Source of the DNA: Prochilodus magdalenae
Lineage: Eukaryota > Chordata > Actinopteri > Characiformes > Prochilodontidae
Reading direction: 5' to 3'
DNA: 64,000 bases
NCBI GenBank assembly: GCA_024036415.1
Contig: JAMWET010002878.1
Location: forward strand, 137,501 to 201,500
In this document: positions 1-10,678 of the stretch, piece by piece
How positions within the stretch are numbered: position 1 is the stretch's first letter
Layout of the letters: every line of letters begins with the position of its first letter
Translations under genes and position numbers: made by a program
Notes under the pieces: generated by a model
The model's input: the letters and a program-made list of their open reading frames with translations, nothing else
Told to the model about the DNA's origin: nothing
Database searches by the model: none

Positions 1-903
1 TGTGGAAAGCCTTCCGAGAGGAGTTGGGGATGTTATAGCTGGATGGGCTGACATCATATTAAACCCTATGGATTAAGAATGGGATGTCACTCAAGTTCAT
101 ATGTGTGGGAAGACAGATGAACGAACACTTTTGGTAACATAGTGTATATTGTTACCATAACTATGTTACTTAGGAGACACGAATATGACACATTGGCTCC
201 TTTACACTCTATTAAATCAATGTGGCCAAAATGCTATCCACACAGTACACATCCTGAAGGCTTTGTGGTGTGACATGTCCATGCGTTTGAACACTTCCCT
301 GCTCTTGGTACATGACGCTACATGATGCTGCCCACTTGTGACCTTAATCCCAATGTCATCACATGCACGCATGTACTTCTCAGGCCCCTCACAGGGAGAA
401 CCAATGCAGAAAAACACCACCCTGAGGGAATTTCAGAGCAACACAACTGAAAGGAAGTGGGGCGGCGGTTTATTTCTGATATGAAAACCCAATAGGCATA
501 CGCTGATGCTCTGATTGCTTATTGACAAGCGCAAGCGCAAAACCCTCACCCCCACCCCTACATCATTATCAGGATGGTCCGGATTATGACATGCAGTGGC
601 GTACAGCCTGGCAGGAGCCCGCCTTTATATAGGGCACTCATTAATTAATAAGCGTCACCTCCGGTGCTCATTGACTGCATATCGCCAATAGCGTTATGAA
701 CATGAGAATGGGAAATCTGACAGGAAGGCGAGCTGTTCCTGATGCTGCTGTGTCTGTGTCCTTGATGATGTTGGTGCACAACAAGCTTTAATTGATGTGG
801 ATGGAGTGAAAGAGGCAAACGGTTTTTGTTAACTTGTGCCCCTTGTACACGCTGTTGCTCCACACAAAGGCTCATGGTCACGGACATGAGAAGGAATGCT
901 TAC
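1..903. other. ATP9B intron 17 (partial), no gene seen
   Basis: No recognisable exon on either strand. A 67-aa open frame on the minus strand (217-420) has no family I recognise and no splice context. A short imperfect hairpin lies around 134-172 (GTAACATAG paired with CTATGTTAC). Confidence 0.5.
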
Positions 904-996
904 CTCCTCTTCAAGCCAGTCGTTATACTGCACAATGCTGGCCATGGCGACGTCGGCTCCTTTCATGTAGAAGGTGATCTCGCCAGTGGCCTCCTC
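904..996 (-). CDS. ATP9B: ATP9B exon 17, KGAD motif; last exon in window
   Basis: Codes residues 635-665: [20 protein letters not shown] then [15 protein letters not shown] at 646-649 is the second nucleotide-binding signature of P-type ATPases. Acceptor ttttcag, donor GTAAGC. The next expected segment (CGNMAREGLR) is not seen at 1-903, so exon 18 lies beyond the left edge. Confidence 0.95.
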
Positions 997-1289
997 CTGA
1001 AAATGCCAATCAACACAAGAAAAATAATTAATTCCTTAAAACCTGGGCCTGATCTGATGATTAAGAGCCACTCTGAGTGGCTTAATGTGAGTTCTACAGT
1101 TACACAGTCTAAATGCTTTACAATGGTGAAGATGGGAACCGGACATCTCACGAGTTCAATGCCTCTAAAGGCTTCCTTACACAGTGTTACTGCATGAAAT
1201 GGTTTGCAGTTGTTGTTTGCACCACTTCTGTCATCACTGCCAGCTGCTAAATGTCATTTTCTCGTTTGTATACATGGCTTTGATTTCCT

Positions 1290-1450
1290 GCCTAGTGTTC
1301 ATTCATCCATCTTCTAAATTGCTGGGAGAAAACCGCAGCACCCGGAGCAAACATGCAAACTCTACACAGTAAGAACCTGGGACGTCCCAGCAGGGATCAA
1401 ACCAGACCCTTCTTGGTGTGAGGCGACAGCACTACCCACTGCACCATCAT
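1290..1450 (-). repeat. tRNA-derived SINE fragment
   Basis: On the minus strand it begins near GGTGCAGTGGGTAGTGCTGT and contains a decayed B-box-like GGTTTGATCCCT, then GAGTTTGCATG, a pattern common in fish tRNA-derived SINEs. The solo LTR was inserted at its 5' edge, so the SINE is the older insertion. Confidence 0.65.
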
Positions 1451-1516
1451 GTCGCTGTCACGCTCTCGGGGTTTCCCCGTTCACCCGAACTCCATTTCCC
1501 AGGGGTCTGCGTTGGA

Positions 1517-1524
1517 TGACGTCA
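1517..1524. promoter_or_regulatory. CRE inside solo LTR
   Basis: TGACGTCA about 82 bp upstream of the LTR TATA box, a plausible U3 enhancer position. Function is inferred from motif and position only. Confidence 0.5.
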
Positions 1525-1605
1525 CCATCACATGCTCCCAAATGAATTATCCGATTCGCTCCGGTTCCCCGGAGTTTCAGCCAGCTGCAGCCTATTAGCT
1601 CTCAC

Positions 1606-1613
1606 TATATAAG
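1606..1613 (+). promoter_or_regulatory. TATA box of solo LTR
   Basis: TATATAAG in the U3-like part of the LTR, on the strand opposite to ATP9B transcription. Confidence 0.55.
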
Positions 1614-2092
1614 CCCCATGGTTTTCAATGGATCTCCGTGAAGCTTTGGCAAACTTTGTTTGCAAATCTGAGCGTTTCTTATTATTCTGTTGTAGGCTTT
1701 TCTGGTATTGACATTCTTTTGGTGTTTGACCCCTTTCTGGCTCTCGACCTTCGTCTTCTCTTTCTCTTTCTCTCTCTCTCTCTCTCTCTCCTGCCTTACC
1801 CTACCAACCTGTTTGCCTCCGTGGCCTGTCTCCTTCGGTTACCGACCTGTGCCTTTCCTAGACTCAGCTTTTTGCATCTCCCCTCACGTTGTGTCGTGCT
1901 TTGTTGCTTGGTTGTGTTGCTGGTAGTTAATAAAAACACTCTGACTTTTACCTCTGCATTCATCAGCCCGGAGCCTGTTTTGTCCTGACAGTCGCCCTAT
2001 TATGATCTGTATTATCTGATGTGTTGATGTCATTTATCTGCACTCTCTGTAATCCTGCATGTGCTGCTGTTGTTTGTTTAAGGAACCACATG

Positions 2093-2135
2093 TAAAAAAA
2101 AAACAAAAAAAAAAACATAGATAAAAAAAACATAG

Positions 2136-2166
<31 letters not shown>
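2093..2166 (+). repeat. Poly(A)-rich tract
   Basis: Interrupted A-runs including ACATAGAT units, just upstream of exon 16 on the plus-strand map. Possibly the tail of a decayed retroelement. Confidence 0.7.
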
Positions 2167-2170
<4 letters not shown>

Positions 2171-2444
2171 TGACTTGACTAGTAGTTGTGATTAAGGTTG
2201 TATGCACCAGTCAGACCTGCTGAGGCTTCCTAGGATTCCCTTTAATCATCTAAACCAGTACGGGAAAAGCAGCACTAGTGGATAAATTACTTTTCTCTAT
2301 GAATTCATTTGATAATTCATTTCATAATTCCGACACAGTGTGTCACAGTAGTGATCAGCCAGTCAGCCAGTCAGAAGATGGAGTCAAGTGTCACTGACTG
2401 ACTCTCCACCCACACATACAGTCGATGTCCAGTTTCAGACCCAC

Positions 2445-2606
2445 CCTGACGATGATGCCCATGCGCTTGCTCTCGGAGGTGAAGGGGAAGATCTGGAGGA
2501 TGTAGAAGGTCAAGATCTGGCCTGCAGGAGTTTTGAGCTGCAGAGAGGTCAGGTCTCTGTTCACCAGTGTGAGCCCCACACTCTCTGTCCAGCGCACCAG
2601 GGCCAC
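2445..2606 (-). CDS. ATP9B: ATP9B exon 16, N domain
   Basis: Codes residues 581-634: [20 protein letters not shown], then [18 protein letters not shown]. The FPFT..SKRM segment is the conserved P4 nucleotide-binding motif; Phe622 is expected to stack on adenine. Acceptor ttgcgtag, donor AGG|GTGGGT. 162 nt, phase 0 at both ends. Confidence 0.95.
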
Positions 2607-2739
2607 CTACGCAACACAACAATCAGACTTCATGAGTAAGCGCGTGCTTCCTTCACCAGCAAATACAGAAATCCAGCGTCACCATTCAGTTTGAACACGA
2701 CCCTGGCCTGACCAATTACCACCCGACCTACCGGCCCAC

Positions 2740-3140
2740 CATCACCCACAGTATTCTCACCATCCAAAACATTCAGTGATGTTGAGGTCTAGGGGCTGTG
2801 GTGTGGTCAGTCCAGCGTTCTGAGAACACCAGCAGCTTCTTTGTTCGATGTGTCTCGGAGCTTTCTGAACAGCTACACGTCCTTTCAGACCCATCACGTT
2901 TAGGTGTCTTCTCAAAGTGGAAGGATGTGTACGGAGGCTTTCAGATCTAGGGTGAGAGTGGAGCTTGATGTTCTCCCTTACCTAAACCTTTTCTCCAACA
3001 GGAAATAGGTTCAGGTGCTGTTTATCTGATAAGGACACTGTTGGTGAGCCTACCAGGTCTTCCAGGCGGTTGTGCTGATGCTCTCAGAACAAAGGACTGA
3101 CCAATCCGGACCTCAACATCACTGAGGGTTATTAGACGGT
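2740..3140 (-). repeat. Decayed Tc1-like fragments (weak)
   Basis: Minus-strand reading near 2760-2810 gives DLNITECF-like residues. Near 3095-3130 the plus strand gives NPDLNITEG. Both resemble the SPDLNPIE box of Tc1 transposases. The signal is short and degraded. Confidence 0.35.
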
Positions 3141-4470
3141 GAGAAGTCGGAAATCTGATCAATTCAGACTAAACTTGGAAGGCGTGGAAAAGCATCCCTG
3201 CTTAATAGTTGAGGCTCCTATTGATTATGTGAAGGATGGAAGAACAGTTTACAGTATACTGTAGAACTTTGCAATCCTGATACAGAACTTTGGACCAGGC
3301 TGCTGAGCCTGAGTTTCCTTCACTGTGTAGCTGAGAAGGCCTTGGGCTCGTTGAGGACACTCTTGCCGACAAGGCCGCCGATGAAAGGCAGGCACACACA
3401 CAGGACTCGAGCTGAACACAGAGCTGTAGCCTCCCTGAGAAAATTAAATATTGATCACTCCGAGCGAGAGAGGAGACAACGGAGGAGATAAGGCGTGAGC
3501 ATTAAAGGAAATAAATAAATAGACATATCAGGTAAGAAGACAGGACAGGCAATTCTACTTGAACAGATGGACAGTTTTTCTTTCGCAGCCCTTAAAAGAC
3601 ATTCATGTGCACAGAAAGGTCTGCGGCTGAAGACGAGTTCTGAAGTAGCTGTAAAAACGCTAGGCGAAATATTCCAGCAATGTTAAAATGCTGAACGTTC
3701 AGGCCTTAGTGTTTCCAATGCCTGAATAGAATTGTCATATTCCAGTTATATCAGTTAATGGAATTGCGTTCGACCCCAAGACCCTTGCTTTCACGCCTCC
3801 CAATTAGAAAGGGCAGTTCAGTAAAAACAGCTGCTGAGATATACTCTGCTGCCATTGTGATCTGCATCTCCACTACTGAGTGACTAAAGCACTGCATTGA
3901 TTGGCTTACATTCTTTCATAGGCCTCATACAGTAACACTAAACCATAAATACCCACTAAACATCTCAGCAGAAAGCTTCCTCATGCGTGACCTATTCATG
4001 CCCTGATATTTATTGAGCCTCCTCTCGAATTTCTCTAATAACACAATGTCTATATTACCATTCAGTGGGGCAGTAAATTCAAGACTAGCGTGGTCATAAA
4101 CGCCAAACAGTCAGCTATATAGGATTACACATCCAGAGGACCGAGGAGGCAGGAGGCCAATGCAACACTGCAGCTTATTATCTAAGATCATGCAGCGATC
4201 AGATCTGGCAGGTCTCGAAACCGAGATTTCAAACACTGAGCCAGCCCGTCCAGAGTAGGACCTGGACTCCCAAACCGAACCAACTTCGTGAATAGCCTTC
4301 ATAGGCCAGACAGCTGCAGGCACAAGGTTCATCCACCAAGTATAAATGACGGTTTGGTGATTCTGACTGTCCAAATCCACTACACACAACAAAACAAAGA
4401 CATGTCCTGTTGTTTTTAATGCATGATTTCTACTTATTTGTTTACCATATGGAGAAAAAAAAAATAAAAT
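3140..4470. other. Intron 15 stretch, mostly unique
   Basis: I see no gene, RNA or clear mobile element. Base composition is ordinary. A 145-aa minus-strand frame (4111-4548) ends in an AT repeat and resembles nothing I know. Confidence 0.5.
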
Positions 4471-4471
4471 A

Positions 4472-4477
<6 letters not shown>

Positions 4478-4507
<30 letters not shown>
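4478..4507 (+). repeat. (TA)n microsatellite
   Basis: About 14 TA dinucleotides in intron 15. Confidence 0.9.
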
Positions 4508-4509
<2 letters not shown>

Positions 4510-4728
4510 TAAAATATAAAAAGGTGCCATAACTTTGGCACAGGTCACATTTTATTTAATATGATATCCTTTTTTCTTTTTTCCCGATGTGTTCAATGCA
4601 GTAAATAAAGTAATAAAGTGTAAAGTATATTTAAATCACATTTCATGTGAGTATTTCTGACTTGTAGCTCAAATGAACAAGCCGAAACCAGAAAAGTTCA
4701 GATTCTTAAATTTCAATTCACAAATAAT

Positions 4729-5270
4729 CTCAACAGACACAACAACAAGTCCCCTTGTGTGTTTGAGGTGGTAGTAACTTCAGGCTCCTGCAGATGGCGC
4801 TGCATGAGGACTATGGAGCTATAATCCCTGCAGGGTGTGAGTGACGGGATCCATAGATTGGGAAGAGGTGCTACAGTGCAGGGAATGTCTCGCTCCATGT
4901 GTGGAAAATGGCTCCAGAGCAGATGTTAATGATTGGCTAAAAGGAGTGACTGCATGTGGGCGTGGCCAAAGACCATAGTGTGAAGGAAGTAGCTGAATCT
5001 GCAGGTGTGTGGAAGCGTACGGTCATACGGGTCTACCAGCAGTGGATACAATCCCAGTCTACAGGGAATTCTCCTCGGAGCTGTGCCAGGGAAGGCATCC
5101 ACCAAATCTGACCCAGCTGCACAACTGTGCGATGTGCGAGTGTCTGAACACTGATGTGGCTACACCAGGAAACTTCTCCAGCCCATGCCGAATCCAATCA
5201 CAGCTGTTACTGGTTTGTTACAGGGTATTAGGTAGGTTCCAGTCACAGGGGACACTTTATGTCCAGTGAG
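4729..5270 (+). mobile_element. HTH transposon relic family, copy 1
   Basis: Copy of a family found six times in this window. The shared core (near 4960-5100) reads, in intact copies, GVAKDHSVKEVAESAGVWKR then VYQQWIKSQSTGNSPRN. This looks like a helix-turn-helix domain of a Tc1/mariner-type transposase. No catalytic DDE region follows, so these are non-autonomous relics. The shared left edge is CTCAACAGACACAAC; the right edge is near a CAGTCACAGGG motif. Confidence 0.6.
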
Positions 5271-5305
5271 CTTAACTATACGGTACAAATCTGGGTTGAA
5301 TAAAC

Positions 5306-6069
5306 CAGTGTTTCTCAACCTTTTTTCAGTCGTGGCACCCTTTATAAGTATGCAAAATTTTAAGGCACCCCAGGAACCTTTGCAATCTCTTTCGCTGCTT
5401 GCGAACCTAGCATTTTGTCCACAATAGCTGTACATGCTGGCAGTATGACCGTCTCGGCAATCGTGTGCGGCTTCTTAGCCTTAGCTACTATTTCGGCCAC
5501 TTAATAGCTAGCCTCCAAGGCTTTCTCTGACACTTTTGCACTTTATCATCACTTGCTCTTGTCGCCTATGCTGACTTTTCAAACGTGAAAAATACTCTGC
5601 ATTCTTACTGGCTAGCGATGGGTGGTTTGTTGTCAGGTGTCTTTTGAGCTTGCTCGTTACCATTGCTTGGTTTGTAAGTAAGTAGCTGTCGTCGTATTGT
5701 CTTTTCTTTGCCTTGCTGCTGGCCTCTATTACACCAACTGCCAAACTACCACTGGATGAAGAAGTTGGTGGCTCAGATTCAGAGTTATCTGATTCTCCAG
5801 CCTTTCTTTTCAAAAAACGTTCCATGCTAGCTTGTGGGCTCTCGCAGTGCGTGGGAAAAAAAAAAAAACAACATAGTTTACACGAGGCTACTTGCGTAAT
5901 CACGTGCTGACCTTGATAAGGGTCATATGAGATAAATTTGAATGATTTTTAAAGTGTATAATAAGCTTCAATTTTTAAAACTATAGTTTTTTATTTCACA
6001 TCAGAATATTTTGACGGCACCCCCGATGAAGACAGACGGCAGCCATGGCACCCTGGTTGAGAAACGCTG
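5306..6069 (-). mobile_element. Non-autonomous hAT element, 764 bp, perfect 8-bp TSD
   Basis: The ends are inverted (CAGTGTTTCTCAACC at the left, GGTTGAGAAACGCTG at the right). The element is flanked by GAATAAAC at 5298-5305 and 6070-6077, an exact 8-bp target duplication typical of hAT transposons. On the minus strand it holds a frame (about 5508-5825 is the meaningful part) resembling the N-terminus of ZBED/hAT transposases: MERFLKRKAGESD, KKRQYDDSYL, SKLKRHLTTNHPSLASKN. The piece that should carry the paired cysteines of the BED finger is missing between DDSYL and NQAMV, and the catalytic part is absent. It is an internal-deletion derivative inserted 51 bp downstream of exon 15. Confidence 0.88.
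5508..5826 (-). pseudogene. Truncated hAT/ZBED-like transposase
   Basis: From Met at about 5826 (MERFLKRKAGESD) the frame runs about 105 residues, with an acidic/Ser-rich head and a BED-like SKLKRHL..H segment. The C-X2-C half of the zinc finger has been deleted, so it should not fold as a BED finger. No RNase-H-like catalytic domain follows. Confidence 0.7.
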
Positions 6070-6127
6070 GAATAAACTTTCAAATGTACAACTGAGTAAT
6101 TCTGTGTGCTTTGACCAGTGCACTAAC

Positions 6128-6382
6128 CTCATCAGGGCTGGAGGCCTGGTAAGTTCGGTTGTCGTCGCTGAAGTCCTGGTCAGCCTCAGTGCTCTCAGGC
6201 TCAGCGGTGGCACCGTTAGCGCGAGACTCGTAGACCGGCGTGACGTTGTGGCAGAGGGCAATGGCCTTCACGGCCTCGTGGATTCGGCTGCTCACGCTTT
6301 TGCGGACCTTGGGTGCGGATGGCGGCGCCTTACGAGACGGTGTGGAGCTGTCACTGCTGCCGTTAGACGGTGCCGAGCTCAC
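6128..6382 (-). CDS. ATP9B: ATP9B exon 15, variable linker and N domain
   Basis: Codes residues 496-580. A Ser/Pro-rich variable linker ([18 protein letters not shown]) precedes the conserved [20 protein letters not shown] and NVTPVYESR. The end is [18 protein letters not shown]. The linker is the least conserved part of ATP9B. Acceptor tttgtccag, donor GAG|GTTAGT. A hAT-like element begins 51 bp past the donor, inside intron 15. Confidence 0.95.
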
Positions 6383-7072
6383 CTGGACAAACAGACACAC
6401 GGGACAACAAACTTGAATGCAGGTGAAGACACTGCTTCGTGATGCGGCTTTACTGGGGTGTAGTCGACCAGCCTAAGCAGGTTCGGTGTCCCACCGATTA
6501 GCACCGTGCAAGCTGCTCTTAATTCATCACGGGCTGACTGGCTGTATTTGAGGTCAAACAAAACTGCGCAAATCTGATGTCTGGGTAGAACAGAGGACTC
6601 CAAGTCCAGACTTTAAAGAGGAATTCCACAGATTTCTCAAAACGTCTGCATAATTAGGATGAAAACAAAATAATTCGGACTGGTTTGATGTGGAATGCGG
6701 TGTTCGAGACAAACCTTTGAGTCAGAATTAATCACAGAGATTAGACAGAAACCAGACGCCCACTGGTTTTACTGTTTTCCTGTATTGTATTAGCAACACC
6801 CCGTATAAAACTCAGAAGACGCGTGTAGTTTCACTGGTGCTGACCGTACAGTGTCTATATGTGTGTTGTAGGCATGGCGATCCCTGGTGCCCATCACCAC
6901 CACCGCTGTAAAGAAGATCTGAACCATCTCACACCAAACCACTTTGGTTTGGCACTCCCTTTAAAACCAGCTCCCAGTCCTGCATTCTGTAATCACTGCC
7001 AGTTGAACTTTTAATGCAATTATTTTATCTGCTAGTGCTGACACAATTCAGCACCAGAGATTCAGATACAGG

Positions 7073-7659
7073 TATACACCGATCTGCCATAACATTAAAA
7101 CCACCTCAGTGTATCTACTCTCACTGTCCATGTTATCAGCTCCACAGTCCATATAGGACACTCTGTTGGTGTACAGGTCCAGACTGTAGTCCATCTGTTC
7201 CTCTGTATGCTGTATTACCCTGTTCTTCAATGATCAGGACCCCTGTAGCATCTGACTGTACCTCTGCTGCTGCACAGTGCAGTGTCCATCATCCTCTAGT
7301 CTTTCATCGGTGGGCACAGGACGCTGTTGGCTGGATAGTTTTGGTTGCTGGACGATTCTCAGTCCAGCAGTGACACCGAGGTGTCCAGCAGCACTGCTGT
7401 GTCTGATCCACTCACACCAGCACCACACACACTAACACACCACCACCACGTCAGTGTCACTGCAGTGCTGAGAACGATCCACCACCCACATCATACCTGC
7501 TCTGTGGTGGTCCTGTGGGGGTCCTGACCATTGAAGAACAGGGTAATACAGTACACAGAGAAACAGATGGACTAGAGTCTGGAACTGTACACCTACAGAG
7601 TGTCCTGTATGGTCAGTGGAGCTGATAAACTGGACAATGAGTGTAGATACAAGGAAGTC
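7073..7659 (+). mobile_element. Long-palindrome MITE, copy 1
   Basis: The left end contains GATCTGCCATAACATTAAAA, a motif widespread in teleost repeats. The left half (about 7100-7250) and right half (about 7500-7650) are imperfect inverted copies, e.g. CAGATGGACTA versus its complement and AACAGGGTAATACAGTA versus TACTGTATTACCCTG-type sequence. Partial copies occur at 14005-14526 and 63495-63775. It has no coding capacity. Confidence 0.7.
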
Positions 7660-8570
7660 ATTTTGAAAAAGGCACAATTCAAGACAACCAATCAGTGCAC
7701 AGCTCCTTAACATATAACATACAGGGAACAGTGGGTTAAGATTGGAAAATGGCATGGGTATCACGTCCAGAGAATTGATACACCTATAGAAGACGGTCAT
7801 ATAAAAAAGGCTTATGGCTGTTCTTTGCTCATAAAACTCCACAACTGTTCTGAATAGACGGAAAAGTAGCACATCAGCCCTTTAATAACATGACACAGTT
7901 GATTTGTGCGTGTGTGAATTATCTAGTTAGCTATATTAGCCTAGCTCCAGTGCGCAACTAAAGAAGCAAGCATGTCTGTCTACTCAACGGATAACACAGT
8001 TCACTGGAGAAGACGGCGATGACGGCATGCCTTCGTCTAGCAGTTAACCTCCTCACTAAGGGAGACGCAGAGAAGAAACATCATTCATCTTTCTCCTGTC
8101 ATAACTGTCCACGAGGGCTGCAACACTTCCAGCTGCCACATGTGCTGTGTTTGCACCCGTATGGGTGAGTGTGTATGAGCGAGCGTGTGAGCGGGAGCTT
8201 TGGGGCGGCTTTGCTCCAATGGAGCGGGTGATTTCTCCCGATTAGCCTCTCTTTCCTGAGAGAGCTGCATGGAGGAGGAGGGATGACAGGCTTCAAACCA
8301 CCCCACCCCAACAGATACACAAAGAGGCGCGAGGCTGACTGGCAAAGAGAGGAACTCAGTTTTACTCCTCTTGCTGCCGCCAGCAACACAAAATTCTCCA
8401 GGTCAGCTTTTACCTAACGCGGTTCTGGTTGGTGTCATTGCATAACGTGATCAAGAGCCACCTATATTAACAGGAAGAGGACACCTGACATGCAGAGTGA
8501 CCACTAGCAGTAAGCCAATGTCTGAATTGAGTAGGAAGTTTCAGCTAAAGGGTAATTGACACATACATTT
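7660..8570. other. Intron 14 stretch without recognised features
   Basis: Two overlapping minus-strand frames of 86-96 aa (8085-8389) look non-coding. No element boundaries seen. Confidence 0.45.
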
Positions 8571-8577
8571 TGTAGTC

Positions 8578-8974
8578 ACCTTGTGTGTTTAAGGTGGTAG
8601 TAACTTCAGGCTCCTGCAGATGGCGCTGCACAGAATGACTGGGCTATAAATCACTGTGGGGTGTGAGTGACGGGATCCATAGATTGGGATAGGTGCTACA
8701 GTGCAGGGAATGTCTCGTTCCATGCGTGGAAAATGGCTCCAGAGCAGATGTTAATGATTGGCTAAAAGGAGGGACTGCATGTGGGCGTGGCCAAAGACCA
8801 TGGTGTGAAGGAAGTAGCTGAGTCTGCAGGTGTATGGAAGCGTACATTATCCAGCAGTGGATAAAATTCCAGTCTACAGGGAATTCTCTTTGGAACTGTG
8901 CCAGGGAAGGCTTCCACCCAATCTGATATACATCCAGAAACTTGTCCAGTCCATGCCAAATCCAATCACAGCTG
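8578..8974 (+). mobile_element. HTH transposon relic family, copy 2
   Basis: Matches copies 1 and 4 from the GGTGGTAGTAACTTCAGGCT motif to CAATCACAGCTG, then is interrupted by a SINE. The HTH core is damaged by small deletions. Confidence 0.6.
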
Positions 8975-9180
8975 GTGGTTGGTGTAGCTCAGCGGATCAC
9001 ACCACTACCTGCCAGGGAGTCACCACCACATGTGGGAGACTGGGCTTTGAATCTCGGTCTGGGTGACTATACTGCTACACCAATAAGTCCCTGGGCAAGA
9101 CTCCTAACACTACATTGGCCTCCCTGTAATATGATTACCCTTGTAAGTCGCTCTGGATAAGTGTGATATGCTCTGGCTCT
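8975..9180 (+). repeat. tRNA-derived SINE with L2-like tail
   Basis: An A-box-like GGTGTAGCTCAGCGGAT and a B-box-like GGCTTTGAATCTC define a tRNA-like head (8980-9066). The tail contains TTGTAAGTCGCTCTGGATAA, also seen at the end of the L2-type LINE at 25300-26008. It separates two HTH relics. It is not a functional tRNA: no closed acceptor stem is seen. Confidence 0.8.
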
Positions 9181-9185
9181 AGATA

Positions 9186-9560
9186 TGTGTGGAAAATGGC
9201 TCCAGAGCAGATGTTAATGGTTGGCTAAAAGGAGGAACTGCATGTGGGCGTGGCCAAAGACCATAGTGTGAAGGAAGTAGCTGAATCTGCAGGTGTATGG
9301 AAGCGTACGGCCATACGGGTCTACCAGCAGTGGATAAAATCCCAGTCTACAGGGAATTCTCCTCGGAACTGTGCCAGGGAAGTAGTCCACCAAATATGGG
9401 TCACCAAAGAGTGTCTGAACATTGATGTGGCCGACATCCAGAAACTCGTCTGGTCCATGGCAAATCCAATCACAGCTGTTACTGGGGCTGATGGAGGTGT
9501 TACAGGCTATCGGGTACGTTTCAGTTACAGGGAACAGGGTTTTTGTTCTGTGAGCTTTTG
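9186..9560 (+). mobile_element. HTH transposon relic family, copy 3 (5'-truncated)
   Basis: Starts in mid-element (TGTGGAAAATGGCTCCAGAG) and keeps a long open frame (MGVAKDHSVKEVAESAGVWK..., from 9244). The frame runs through the HTH region and beyond for about 149 codons, but I see no DDE motif. Confidence 0.6.
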
Positions 9561-10117
9561 TTACCCTACCAGCCATCACTGTCCCTTAATAGAAATGGTC
9601 TGTGACATGCTCAAATTAATAGAAGAGCTGAAGACAGGAACAGACATCCCTCCATCCAGACCTGAAAAGAGCCCTGTCCATGTCTTCATTTAGACCCAAG
9701 CATTCCATGATGTATATATACAATCACAGTAAGTACAGCACTGAGCGGACAAGCGTGCTTATCAATAAACGACATTATGTTTATTGATGCCTGTCTAATT
9801 CAATTTCACCCGGATTTCATTACATGCTCTCTGAAATGCTCCCGGGGGGGAAATATAATGAGGAAAAGATAGATTTCTGTGGCTGTTACAGTTCCAGTTA
9901 ACCTGCCAGTCAGGTCGTCATTTCAGTAATAAAAGATTATGCGATGTGGCATAAAAATCAATACGCTCTATGGTTTAGCTATTGAGCCATCGAGCTGCTG
10001 GAAGGGAACACACAGAGACATACAGACATACGCACGTACGAGTACTGTGGATAAATGACGGCAGGGTGAATTAATAGCACCACTTAATATAACAGTACTA
10101 CAGCGGAGAGCCGATGG

Positions 10118-10372
10118 ATATCGTCGCTGTCCAAAGAAAAACATGTATCTCCATTTTTGTTGATTTTTACTTTTATGCCTCATTCGATTACATGAGCTGC
10201 TGTTTACAGTGTGTACAAATTTCATAAAGAGTGCACCAACAGAAGTGGCCCAAAACTGCTTGGTAAGACGTCTGGTTCCATAGACTTCCATTCAAATTAA
10301 ACGAGGTTTTTGGCCTCTCCTGGAAAGTTGCCATTTTGGAGATACCTGTTTTTCTTTGGACAGCGACGATAT
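10118..10372. mobile_element. 255-bp inverted-repeat MITE
   Basis: The ends are a near-perfect inverted pair: ATATCGTCGCTGTCCAAAGA at the left and its complement TCTTTGGACAGCGACGATAT at the right, each followed by a GGAGATAC/CATTTT-type stretch. A diverged relative lies near 21570-21775, and a single end near 11726-11770 (CGCTGTCCAAAGACAAAGC). Confidence 0.8.
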
Positions 10373-10678
10373 GTGAGATCATGTAGTCGTTTTACTGTAC
10401 TGTATGAGTGTTATTCCAAATTTTAAAGGCTTTAAAAACATAACTTAAACATAACTCCATATTTAATTTAATTAACAACTCTACAGGAATGGCATTTAAC
10501 AATAATGATAACCATTTTTATTCATCGGATCTGACTATACCTGTGGCAGGTCCTTGATGGCCTGCAGGACTATCTGTTCAGGCTCACAACAGATGAGTAC
10601 AGCTGGTGGCTGTAAGCTGCCTGCCTTAAGCAACCGTATAACTCTTTACAGAGAGTTTAATATATTAATATGCTAATA

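Larger units (their letters stand above)
1456..1990 (+). mobile_element. Solo LTR with 5-bp target duplication
   Basis: A 535-bp unit starts TGTCA and ends TGACA (short inverted ends, TG...CA). It is flanked by identical GTCGC at 1451-1455 and 1991-1995. A TATA box (TATATAAG, 1606-1613) and a polyadenylation signal (AATAAA, 1929-1934) stand in promoter and R/U5 order on the plus strand, opposite to ATP9B. A pyrimidine tract lies at about 1755-1790. No internal gag/pol remains, so it is a recombined solo LTR, probably Ty3/gypsy-like or ERV-like. The U3-like part carries a perfect CRE at 1517-1524. Confidence 0.85.

Noticed and set aside
217..420. ATP9B exon 18
   Set aside because: The expected CGNMAREGLR sequence is absent in all frames; the 67-aa frame does not resemble any P-type ATPase.
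5508..5903. Host ZBED-type gene
   Set aside because: The frame lies wholly within an hAT element with inverted ends and an 8-bp target duplication, and lacks the zinc-finger cysteines.
8980..9066. tRNA gene
   Set aside because: A- and B-box-like sequences are present, but acceptor and anticodon stems do not close and a SINE body follows.
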